Of a stretch of DNA of 64,000 nucleotides, positions 36,614 through 47,125 are shown in pieces. This DNA comes from Gnetum montanum (taxonomy: Eukaryota; Streptophyta; Gnetopsida; Gnetales; Gnetaceae). Made by a program: the position numbers and the translations under genes. How positions within the stretch are numbered: position 1 is the stretch's first letter; each line of letters starts with the position of its first letter. The notes beneath the pieces were generated by a model. That model saw only the letters and a list, made by a program, of their open reading frames with translations, was not told where the DNA came from and searched no databases. Where the stretch lies: the NCBI GenBank assembly GCA_015680685.1, contig MNCI01017890.1, positions 329,416-393,415 on the forward strand. The letters are read 5' to 3'.

Positions 36614-38576
36614 CTACAATCACATGGGGCCAAGCATTAGTAAGGTTTTTTTTTAAAGTTAAGTTATACCTTACTACTTGCCTTAATTAATTAATTCATT
36701 TTACCTTCATGTGATATTACTTGAACGATTGTAATAATGGGTCCTTTTTACTTAGGTGTTTTTTTTCAATTTTAATTTCCTGATGTACCTAAAGGGATTA
36801 AATGATTTCTTTGGCACAATTATTCTAAGTGTTATAGCTAATTATCCTAGATAATTTCCTTTGGGCAATGATAAATTCTAAAAAATTTAGGCACTTTTCG
36901 GTAGGTGTCCCAACCCCATGACTAAGCTAAACACTCCAGGTTCAAGTGGGTTTAGACGGAATTAAAATCAGAGAACCAACGAGCGAGATAGAGGTTGAAA
37001 AGAAAAGGTGTCACACTTGCAAGTCGTAGAGAAAAATTTGAAAAACTCCCCTGCGTGAAGTGTGCAAAATGAATCTAAGTGCTGCAAGGGGGGGGGGGGG
37101 GTCACCTATTTATAGGTTTTGTGGGATGCGATATCGTGTATGATACATCGCATGTGTGATATCGTGTCGGCCACGATATCGTGTATGCGATATCATGACC
37201 CTAGTGACATTGGGCACCACAAGAAAATACCAAATTTTAAAAATTTTCTTGGAATCAATGGTGTAACTTAGGACATTGGGCTATTATGAAGGGGTTCTTA
37301 GGTAATTAGATGGTTTTGAAGGCATGAATAACGATCTATGGGTTTTATCAATGAGGACCTTAGGTGGTAAGTGAGAGAAAAAGGTCATGTAATAGTACAT
37401 AGGAACGTTATTATTCAGAGGGATAGTAATAAGGGAATGAAAATTGTTAAAAATATATGGAGGATAAGAAATGGTGTGTGTGAGCTATGTCATAAGTGCA
37501 AATTACAAAAGATTACACAAGTGGGTCCTCCCCAAAGTAGGTTCCAACCTATAATGCCCTTGTGTAACCACACTTAAAAGTGTTTGTGGGCACTCAAAGG
37601 GTGAAATGTAATCCGCACTAATTCCACAAAACAGACACATGTAAATATCACTGGAATGAGGTAAGAATTCTATGCTACATGAGACACGAGTTATGATTAC
37701 ATGAACAGTGAGATGAGATGAAATACAGAAGGGATTGTAGAGATTGGGGCATGAGGTAACTGACCCAGGGCACCATGAATCCTATGTGTAAAGCATGATT
37801 AAAGTTTCATTAACCCATCATTCCAAGATCAAGACCAAGTCCATTCCAATAATCAATGACACTGCCTTGCTTCATCCCATGATGACCAACTATGAGAGTA
37901 CCAAAACAACAAGGCATACAATCACTTGGTGTTCTATTCAAGGGAGGAGTGATTTTTGTTTTGTGGCACTTGTTTTTTTCTTCTTTTTTCTTTTACATTT
38001 TGAATACTGAACCCAGGGAAGTTGCCAACCTTTAGGCATGGGTGCATGTCTTTCCAGTGAGACCCCTGAGAATAACATTGGATTTTTGAGTGCCCTTTTG
38101 ATTAATCTTACTCCCATTTTTCATTAGATCTACAAGGATCTTAGTACAACCACGTTGCATGATAACTCCCATAGACATCACCAAAGAGAATCCACAAGTC
38201 CCCTTGATGTCACACCCTAATCATTCCCTCTTGGTCCATCCTTCTTCATTCTCAGTATAGTGAACACAAAATTAATTTTAAGTTTTTAAGAATGTCAAGA
38301 ATATCACTGTACACTTGCACATAACCTCTTATTTGTAGAGTGGATGAGTGGGTGTAATGGACTCACTGTCCAAATAATTGACCACTCGCGACTCGATAAC
38401 ATAGAACACACCTCAACCAACGAAGCACATGAGTGTTTTATTCATAGATAAGATTACTTATAAAAAATGTAAAAAGACAAAAAGATAACAAGATAAAACA
38501 AGAAATTGAAAAATGTAAAACTGGAAAATAAATAGTTGTAAAATCAAAGAAAATGAAAAATGTTTATTAACCTTGC
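36614..38576 (-). other. Untranslated spacer of element B
   Basis: No gene. It contains the internal promoter-like cluster (37106-37194), a run of 14 G (37088-37101), the conserved motif (38031-38057, minus CTGGAAAGACATGCACCCA) and a T-rich tract at 37970-38000. It aligns with the C spacer throughout. Confidence 0.75.
37106..37194 (-). promoter_or_regulatory. Internal U3-like promoter of B, upstream of ORF2
   Basis: Four GATATC sites (37130, 37158, 37175, 37189) lie within 65 bp, followed on the minus strand by a TATA box CTATAAATAG (37115-37106). The ORF2 ATG is about 490 bp further on. The LTR U3 of the same element has the same order of GATATC palindromes and TATA. Promoter function is inferred. 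Confidence 0.6.
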
Positions 38577-40566
38577 TTGTTATTTAGAATGGGGGATATC
38601 CCCGCATAACTAAATGGTTGACCATAGAAAGGATTAATAAATGAAGGATGAGGATCCTTGCATGTTGGAAATATTGGAACTTGGCCATACTTACCCCATC
38701 AGGGTTCACACACCTAATTATACTAAGCATAGTAGGGAAATTTATACGATGTAGTTCCCAGATAACGAGTTGACCCACTATGATATTTGGGACCATTAGA
38801 TGATATGCAAGGATTGGGATGTTTGCTTCCATGATTGTTTTCATTGCATTGTATGGTTGTTGGAGTGTTAGTTGGTGGCCCTGATGAAGTGACATGAGGC
38901 ATTGGGTTCGAAGGTAAGGGTGCACCATAGTGTCAAACTTGTGCTAAGTCAGAGGATGCAGTGGCCTTGGAATTGTGTTGTCCCTTCCTAGGTTCATTTA
39001 TAAAGAAAGGACATCTTTGATGTTGTTGAGGTCTCTCACTACTGTTGGAAATAGTAGCACAAGTAGTGTTTGTGGGTTGTTGCTATGGTGCAAACACCTT
39101 AGGAACAGTTGGTAGCAATGTAGAAGGAGGGAAAGGGTGAGAATGTTGAAAATTATAAGTGTAAGGTGCACAAGGTGGTGGTTATGTTGAGGACATGGGC
39201 TGATAGTATTTTGGAGAATAGTAATGTGGTGAGATAGAGTATGTTGGCCTAGTTGGAGAAACAGGATGTTGAACTAGATAAGCATTTTGATTCAAATAGT
39301 ATGAAGGGTGTCTCTAGTGTAGGGATGGTTTCCCCCATGACTATGATTGTTTCCATTGTGATCAAACACAGTATCTCTGTATGAACTCTAGATGTAGTGT
39401 ATTTCCCCAATGCTCATATAGATGTAACAAGATTGGGCATTGGCCCTTGGGGTGATCGTACAGGCAGATGTTACATTCATATGTATGGTTAGCAGTTGAG
39501 CACTTATTTTCTTCATCCCTTCTTTCCGATCATCTAATGATATTCTGTCCTACTTCTCGGGTTGTCGAAACTCTATCTCCAATAATATTGACACATTCGC
39601 CACACTTTTTATACATCCATTCTAAAATCTTATTGATTTTTGCCTCAACTTCCTCTAATGATTTTTGTACTAGCAAAGATGATTCTTTCTCCTTGTGATA
39701 GGTTGATTTCTCCTTTTTATGATCATGGACCTTTGTCGAGTTGAGATTTTGGTCTCGTTGATGTTTTTCAAAACTCTCCCATCTAGCCATTTCTCCTTCC
39801 TCTTTTACTACCCACTTAATAAGCTCTTGGACTTGATGGGTTCATAGTTCATATAATTGACCTTGGGCATACATCCCTAGGATCTCTCTTGTTTCATTAC
39901 ATAGCCCGTCAATGATATGATACATTAGCCTTTTCTCGAAAAACCCATGGTATGGACAATTGTTTAACAGTGCATAATATCTTTCAAGGAAATGTCCAAG
40001 GGTTCATTTTGTGCTTGTTTCCACTCTTGGATTTGTTTCCTCAAGGCTAACACTCTTGCATAGGTTTGTTATCTTTCATTGAAAATTTCTACCATTGTTG
40101 GCCAACATCGTATTGAATTTGATTTTAACGATCTATACCATACTTTCTCTTGGCCAACAAGTGTCATAGGGAAGAGCTTGAGTTTTTACCAACCATTATC
40201 AATGTTGTTCCATGCGCAGGCATCATAGAAGGCTTGTAAATGTTGATGCGGATCTAAGTCATAGCCTCCTGAGAAAGTAGGGAAGTTTTCTAAATTAAGC
40301 TTGGGTAGATGACTCTCTTTATGATGCCTATGAGAGATTCGAATAGCCTCTTGTATTTGCGTTAAGCTCGTAGTGGCGAGTAGGGGTTCATCTTCATCAT
40401 GTAAGTTATGCTTTCGAGCGTTGGGATGATGTTTCTTTCATTCATACTTATAAGAAACCCCCACCTCAGGTTGCATACTCCAATGTTCATTGTCATATAG
40501 TTCGTTGGTTCTTCAATGAACTTCCTCACTAAGTGTGACATTATTGTGATCTTGTAGGAGAGGAAT
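38577..40566 (-). pseudogene. gag of element B
   Basis: Homologous to the gag of C along its length. The start codon is lost: the position that is ATG at 56601 in C is ATT here (40566-40564). The gag core lies at about 40330-39840. 'EKHQRDQNLNSTKVHDHKKE' leads into a coiled stretch, then a CX2CX3HX4C knuckle, CNICLYDHPKGQC, at about 39480-39440. The tail is rich in Pro, Ser, Thr and Gln (39330-38900) and ends in a Cys/His/Tyr-rich segment ('NPCISSNGPKYHSGS') near 38800-38580. Role: particle formation and RNA packaging for this pol-less element. Several stops. Confidence 0.8.
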
Positions 40567-40688
40567 GGTAAAGAAATGTGTGTGAATTTATGTGTGACTA
40601 TTTATAATTATTTCTTGCTAAAAGATGTATCGTTGATTCCTATACAACGACCTTGTATGATATAACTACTCTAGATAACTAGCATCAT

Positions 40689-40706
40689 CCTTGACAATGG
40701 CACCAA
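40689..40706 (-). other. Primer binding site of element B (decayed)
   Basis: Minus strand TTGGTGCCATTGTCAAGG directly after the 5' LTR. It fits TTGGCGCCGTTGCCGGGG with C-to-T and G-to-A changes, mostly at CpG and CpNpG sites. Confidence 0.75.
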
Positions 40707-41487
40707 TGATGAGTGGCAAGGCACCCCTACACTCAACCATACGAATATGAGCATTTCATGCATGATCCAGTTGAACTCAATAGATGGGCTAGTTGTGGTA
40801 TCTAGGTAGTTATCCTTAGGTCACAGTTCGTTGTCTTCCCACCTAGACTAGTATTATCTTTGTCACGTATGGTTTAGTCCAGAGTGAGGTGTATGATGTG
40901 TTCTAACCTAATGATACTCCTAAAGGAAATGGAAGGTAATATTATCTAAGCTAAGAGAGAAAGGGTGAGAGAGAATCTAAACTAGCCTAAGTGTGATGAG
41001 CATCCATTCCTTGATTATCCGTACACATCTTGGACTTCCTGCATGACTACTATTGGGATTACCAAGCACAGATCCTAGGTACGCTATTAGGTTACCAATT
41101 AGTCACACTTAAATGCTCGTAATCAAGTCATACTCATTTTGCGTTTAATAGGAGTTTAAGGGTGAGAGAGAGATTAACTAGGAAAGAAATAAATAACAAT
41201 TAATTAAGTAATTAAGCTAAGTAAATATTGCAATGATGAAGTAATCTCAATCTTTATTTCTGGTCATGTGCGTGTCCAAGTACGTCACACTCGAATAAGG
41301 ATGTCGTACAATTACAGTCATCACACTGTAGGCATACACGAAGAGGAAAAGGGTTGAGAGAGAGAAAAATGAAAACTAAAATCAAAACTAACTCTCTAAC
41401 TCATCTGTCTACCTCTTATTTATAAATGAGGAGACAGGCTGCGATATTGCGTACGCAATATCGCGGTCACCCAATGACGACTCATCA
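40707..41487 (-). repeat. 5' LTR of element B
   Basis: 781 bp. The minus-strand TATA (TATAAATAAGAGG) lies at about 41413-41426. A perfect 24-bp palindrome, GCGATATTGC-GTAC-GCAATATCGC, lies at 41441-41464, just upstream of the TATA on the minus strand. Confidence 0.93.
41413..41466 (-). promoter_or_regulatory. U3 core promoter of B with 24-bp palindrome
   Basis: TATA box at 41426-41413 and, about 15 bp upstream, a perfect 24-bp inverted repeat at 41441-41464 that contains two GATATT/AATATC half-modules. Likely the element's main transcription start region; binding proteins are unknown. Confidence 0.7.
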
Positions 41488-41492
41488 AAAGG

Positions 41493-42558
41493 TACCTTCA
41501 ACATGATGGTAGATAGAGTGGAGCAATTGGATGCTAAACTTAGTTCTAATGTAGGTCTATGTCATGAAAGGAATGAGGCTAAAGATTCATTTGTTGGAGA
41601 TGAAGATGAAGATCTTCATGATGACAAGGGAGGAGATGGTGTGAAGGTTGTCCATTTAGCACATGGGAGTAGAGTATCCCACACATAATGGGTTTTATGA
41701 GGAAGAAACCCTAACCCTAACATGAAATCTCAAAGAAATCCATTAGTTGCTTGTTCATCAAGGTCATGTTCATCTAGGAATTCAAATCTAGATGATTAAA
41801 ATAAGGCCAGACTTGTAAGAGCATTTACAAATGTACCAAGACTTATCTATGTTTAATTGAAGTGTTTCAATGGTGTGGATGACTTCCATGCATTTGAGTC
41901 ATGATTGAAGACTTTGAAAAATCACTAAATTAAAAGAGGTATCTAATCATGCTAGGGTACCAATTTTTAAACCCAAATTAGAAGGCATATCTTCTATTTA
42001 ATAGGAAAAGAATTTCCATGCATTTTTTATGGAAATTAAAGTCCAAGTGAACTAGTGGCTAGTATGCAATACATGTTGAGGTAGAAATATGAGCAATCCA
42101 AGTAAAGGAAATAAGCTATTATGAAGTTGAAACACTTGAAAAAAGGTGAGAAGGATGTGAAGGACTTCTACCTTGAAATTTTTAAATTGTTCCATCATTC
42201 TAAAGTGGGTTGAAGTGAATATGAGCAAGTATCTATCTTCCTTAGAGGTATAAAGATGCAATACCAAAATGATTTGATCTTCTATAAGCCTTAACTCTGA
42301 TATGAGCCTTATAAATTAGCATTAAAGACTAGAAAGAAACTTAATAGCTTTGGGAGAAATGAAAAAAACAAATAAATGGGAATGATAAGAAATCCAAATT
42401 TTACAAGGGATATATCAAAGGCTAATGAAGATCATAAAGAGAAGAAGCTTGATAAGGATGAAAGCAAAGGCAAGGGTAAGGAGAATTTAAGCAACAAATG
42501 TAAGAATTTCAAGGTCAAGAATTGTTCTAGATCTAATGCTTCAAGTGTAGAGAAATAA
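41493..42558 (+). pseudogene. gag of element F, 3' part
   Basis: Continues the frame from 32974: MMVDRVEQLDAKLSSNVG, then an acidic stretch (EDEDLHDDKGGDG), then 'LKCFNGVDDFHAFES', 'MQYMLR' and 'KDVKDFYLEIFKLFHHSKV' (about 42140-42205), typical of chromovirus gag. A Lys-rich linker follows (KANEDHKEKKLDKDESKGKG). The knuckle expected next is decayed; only 'CKNFKVKNCSRSN' is left. Stops and shifts in the middle. Confidence 0.7.
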
Positions 42559-42739
42559 GAAACAAGCAATGAAAGTGTTCTCTTTAGAAAGCCATCAAAG
42601 GAAAGGAGGTCCAAACCATGAAGAAGAAATCATCAAATTAGGATTCTTAAAGAGGTAATCTTAATGCTTATAAAATTAATGATCAATTTAAAAAGGATAA
42701 TCCATATGGAAAATTGTCATTTATAATTTGAGCTAGATG

Positions 42740-43080
42740 TCTTAAAAATGATGAGTGGGTTCATATTTTGATAAATGAGGGTGATCAATAGAATGTTATT
42801 TCATTTAGGATTGTTGCTAAAGTAGGTTTAGTAGCTTATCCTTATCCTAGACCCTATAAGATGCATTGATTATCAAGGGATTTCTATTAAGATGTTAGGA
42901 AGCAATGTTTCTTAACATTTAATTTTTTTAGATTCATTAATCTTGTTGTTTGTGATGTATTACAAATTGATTGTGCTAATGTAATCCTTGGGAGACTTTA
43001 GAATTTTAACAATGCTGCTAAATGTGATGGAGTGAAAATTATATGATTAGTGGCTAGAGACGATGAAATCTAGGAATTGA
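42740..43080 (+). pseudogene. Protease region of element F
   Basis: 'ILINEGDQ*NVISFRIVAKVGL' stands where chromovirus proteases have a VDxGSxxNVxS motif. 'YPRPYKMH', 'CDVLQIDCANVILGRL' (matching CDVVPMxAxHILLGRPW) and 'KCDGVKI' follow in order. The active-site Asp is not seen. Multiple stops. Confidence 0.65.
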
Positions 43081-43229
43081 TTCCTATGATACCTAAACAA
43101 GTGAGAAATTAGTCATTAATAAATTCATCTTTGATTCTCTTAAGGGAAAGAGAATACATTAAAGAATATGATGATGCATGCATTGGTTTTGTTGTGATAT
43201 CCATAATTGCATCATCCATAGTTGAGAAA

Positions 43230-44585
43230 TGTGAATTTTCAACAGTGGTTGAAGGATTGGCTAAATAATTGTCCAATGTCTTTAAGGGAAAGTTGGATGG
43301 ATTGACACTAATGAGGAATTTTGAACATGAAATTGATTTTATTCCAAATGCTACCATTCCAAATAAAAGAGCATATCAAATAGCATCAAATTAGCAAGCT
43401 AAAATTTACAAGCAAATTGAGGAGCTACTTATCAATGAATTATTAAGGAAGTTAATATCTCCTTGTATAGTTCTAATAATAATAGTTCCAAAGAAAGAGA
43501 GAAAATAATGGAGGATGTGCATTAACTAAAAGGTAGTAAATAGGATTATGATGAGTTATCAATTTTTTTTTCATTTCAAGAATTGATGATTAATACATTT
43601 TAAGATGTTTATTAAAATTGACTTAAAAATGCATATTAATAAATTAGAATTAGATTAAGTGATGAATAAAATATTTCTTTAAAGACTTTGGATGGTTTGT
43701 TTGAATGACTTGTGGTGTCATTTTGTTTAAAAAATTAATACATGATGTTTTGAAGGCATTGATTAGCAAATGGTACATTATGTTCATTGATGACATTCTT
43801 ATTTATAGCTCAAATGAGAAGGAGCATGTTGATTATCTAAGACTTGTATACCAAAAGTTAGATGAGGCCTAACTAATGATAAACATAAAAAATATCACTT
43901 TATGAAGGAGATTACATATTTGGAACATGTAATTTCCAAAAGTTAAGTAAAGATGAAAGCAGTCAAGGTGAAGGACATAAAGGAATGGTTAATTCCAAAG
44001 AATATTGGAAGGTACATTCTTTTCTTAGTTTGACATGATTCTATAGGAAGTTTATTAGGAACTTCAATGGCATTACATGATTAACATTTTTCCTTTTGAG
44101 GAATAATCAAATTTTTAGATAGAATGAAGAAATACAAAGGATTTTTGATTTGTTAAAGGAAAAGATTACAAGTGAACTAGTGCTTGTCATTTTATATTTT
44201 CACAAACTCTTTAAAGTGGAGATGAATACTAGTGGGCTAGCAATTGGAAGTTCTTGTCACAAGATAGAAGACCTATTACCTTTTTTTTTTTTTTCAAAAA
44301 AACCTCAATGAATCAATGAAAAAGTATAGTGTCCATGATAAGGAGTTGAATGTAATTCTCATACCATTTAACATTGAAGATATTTCTTGTTGCGTAAAGA
44401 ATTTTTGTTGATGATTGATCATAAAGCACTAAAAATTCTAAGTTCCCAAAAGAAGTTGAATGCCAAAAAATAAAATGGGTGGCATTATTACAAGAATTCA
44501 ATTTCATATTTAAGCATATGAGTAAGAAGAATAATGTAGTGGTTGATGCATTATCAAAATTACATGTCATGAATTTTAGTACACT
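43230..44585 (+). pseudogene. Reverse transcriptase/RNase H of element F
   Basis: The frame reads LMRNFEHEIDFIPNATIPNK, then 'IEELLINELLRKLISPC', 'IVPKKERK*WRMCIN', and the catalytic box MFIDDILIYSSNEKEH at 43780-43827, intact at FIDD. RNase H is visible from about 44150 ('DLLKEKITSELVLVI', 'MNTSGLAIGSSCHK') to 44550 ('FKHMSKKNNVVVDALSKLHV', with the DALSK motif). FxDDILIYS and the order fit a chromovirus-type Ty3/gypsy element. No integrase follows, so the 3' end is lost. Stops, frameshifts and a T-run near 44281 break it. Confidence 0.85.
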
Positions 44586-45429
44586 GCAAGTGGAAGGTGG
44601 GTGATTTTTCTTACTTGTATATTAATGATTATGATTTTGAGCAAGTTTGGAAGGATTTGCTAAGTTTATTTTTATAATATATAAAAAATTAGCCTAGGGA
44701 AATGCCTCCTAACTTATAACTTCTAAGCTTAGGTTTTCATTAAAAAGACATCTAAACTTCACAAAATATTACCTTTACTATTTACCAACAACTAAGATGA
44801 AGAAATGCCAACAAAGATAAGATCAAAATGTAACTAATTATAGATTTTCTTTATACCATCATCAACCTTTTTAATGGCTAGGTAGCTTGTGCCACCATGT
44901 TGCGCTGCCCTCATAAAGCACTATAAGGGAGCATCCTTAAGTTTCAAAGTTAGTAAGGAATAGAAAAGAAAGTCAAGATAGACTACACCTCAAAGTTCAT
45001 AGCACCTACAAGCAGAATAGGAGTCATGACACCCATTAGACCTTAGTTAGAAGTGTAGAAAGAATATCTTAGGTAACACACAGACACACACACACAATAA
45101 CTTAGTGCATACATACATGCACATGTGCTGCACAAAAGAGACTTTAAAACTCAAGGATAGTCATGTGCAAAGATTACAAATTCATACTTGAAGAATGCAT
45201 TACAACTTAGCATTGACTAATGGTCATGGAATTAGCTATACAAATTTTTAAAAATAGTACAAGAAAAAGGGACCATATGCATAAAATGGTGAAATTTGAA
45301 AGAAGATAACATCACCTAATTCATAGAACAATTGCTTCATGAAGGTACTTAGAATTGGCATTAGTCTACAACTTTAATGGGCTAGATGAAAAGTTACATT
45401 TAGAAAATTGGAAAGAATATTTTGGATGA
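44586..45429. other. Unassigned sequence with one arm of an inverted repeat
   Basis: No coding signal. 44910-45145 pairs with the reverse complement of about 47728-47950. A short CA-rich microsatellite lies near 45078-45096. Confidence 0.5.
44910..45145 (+). repeat. Left arm of a diverged ~230 bp inverted repeat
   Basis: Blocks such as 'aagcactataagg', 'gactacacctcaaagttcatagcac' and 'tcttaggtaaca' recur in reverse complement at 47728-47950 ('aagcattataagg', 'gactacatcatagagttcacagcac', 'ccttaggtaaca'). By eye roughly three quarters of the bases agree. The arms flank the RTE LINE. Confidence 0.65.
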
Positions 45430-47125
45430 AACAAAAGAAAAAAAATACATCCCAAAGGAGACATGGTGAAGTGATGAAGTACAACATGTTATCCAAATGA
45501 AAAAATGCTTTAAGGAATGATAGAAAAATGATAGCAAAGAAAATAGGCTAATATACAAAATGGAAAAGGATGTAGCCATAGTAATAGCCAAAGCTAAACA
45601 TAAGGCCTAGGATATTTTTTATGAGAAACTAGGAACAAAGGAAGTAGAAAAATCTATTTATAAATTGGAAAAATCAAAAACAAGAAATGTAAGGATATTA
45701 ATTATGTCAAATGCATCAAGGAAGAAAATGAAACATAATGAAATTTTGGATAGGTGGAAAAATTATTTTTAAAAATTATTAAATAAAAAATTTTCAAAAG
45801 AAGACATCTAAGAAGAAAAACCAAATTTTAGTTTGGTTAATGAATTTTCCTTCTCTAAGGTAAAGATAGCTTTATCAAAGATGAAAAATGGAAAAGCTAT
45901 TGGACCAGATAACATTCCTATTGGAGCTTAGAAAGCATTGGGAGATATAGAAGTTTCCTGGAATGAAATTATTTAACTTTTAAAGGATGGAGAAATGTCC
46001 AAAAATTGGAGAAAAAGCTTTGTTTTTCCCATTTACAAAAATAAAGGAGACATACAAATTATGAAAACTATATAGGGATCAAGCTAATGAGCCATACTAT
46101 GAAGCTTTGGGAAAGAGTTATCAAACTTGAATCAATTAGAACAGCTTATGGAATAACATCTAATTTTTCAATCATAGTAGGGTTACATCAAGGGTTTGCA
46201 CTGAGCCATTACTTATTTTCCATTATTATGGATTAATTAAAAAAGGAAATACACGATGAAAACACCTTGGTGTATGCTATTTGTAGATGAATATAGCTCA
46301 AGAAAACATTATTGCTAAAATAGAGAAGTAAAGACATGATCTAAAATTAAAAGGCTCAAAAATTAGCAAACATAAGATAGAATATATTGAATGAAACTTT
46401 AATAATAGTATAAATAGTGATGAAATAGAAGTGACAATTCAAGATAATAAAGTCCCTCATTGCAAACAAGTGTGCTACCTAGGATCAATTCTCCAATCAT
46501 ATGGTGAAATTAAGAAAGATATTAGAAATAGAATTAAGGTAGGATGGTTAAAATGGAGATAGGCTAGTGGTGTGCTATGTAATAAAGAATATAAATAAAA
46601 TAAAAATGAGGAAATTTTACAAGATAACAATCATTTCTACTATTTTATATGGTAGTAAATGTTAGGTAGTACAAAAGAGGCATGACAAATAAATTAGTAT
46701 GGTAGAAATGTGAATGCTTTGAAGGATGTTGAATATTACTAGAAGAGATAAACTACATAATACGAACATTAGAGGAAGACTTGGAGTGAATTTTATGTTA
46801 GAGAAGCTACAAGAATGGTGGCTTCGATGATTTGGACATGTGCAAAGAAGATCAAAAAATGATCCTATAAACAAAGTTTACTACATCCCTATTCTAGGAA
46901 AGCCACTAAAAGAAAGACCAAAGCAAACATGGGAAAAAAACAATCAAAGATAATTTGAAAAAATGATAAATAACAAAATATATAGCTCTTCATCAAGGCA
47001 ATTGATAAAAAAAGCTCATGTACTACACTCTATTTGTTGGTACAAGGCTAAGATGATGATGGTGATGATGATACATACATGCATATACATAAGATACACA
47101 TACATGCATATACATAAGATACATG
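45430..47125 (+). pseudogene. RTE-type LINE remnant (reverse transcriptase)
   Basis: Near 45575-45770 'IAKAKHKA', 'FYEKLGTKEVEKSIYKL' and 'LDRWKNYF' fit the linker before RT in plant RTE elements. RT follows: 'IALSKMKNGKAIGPDNIPIG' (about 45870), 'MSKNWRKSFVFPIYKNKGD' (45995), 'LMSHTMKLWERVIK' (46080). A deletion then removes the RT middle, and it resumes with 'YGITSNFSIIVGLHQGFALS' (46150). The end reads 'ISTILYGSKC' and 'NIRGRLGVNFMLEKLQEWWLR', then FGHVQRRS. The catalytic box is decayed. A GATGATGATG-type tail (47051-47072) and a 26-bp duplication (47073-47125) close it, as RTE elements end in short repeats. Confidence 0.85.

Larger units (their letters stand above)
32975..41487 (-). mobile_element. 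Element B: non-autonomous Athila-like element with gag and ORF2 but no pol
   Basis: 8513 bp, bounded by LTRs 32975-33775 (3') and 40707-41487 (5') with termini TGATGAGT/ACTCATCA and a perfect target duplication AAAGG (32970-32974, 41488-41492). The minus-strand order is PBS, gag, spacer with internal promoter-like cluster, ORF2, polypurine tract. No protease, RT, RNase H or integrase fits in the 6.9 kb interior. By eye the two LTRs differ at about 8% of the first 145 bases, so the insertion is old. Same organisation as element C. It would depend on pol from a relative such as D. Confidence 0.93.
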
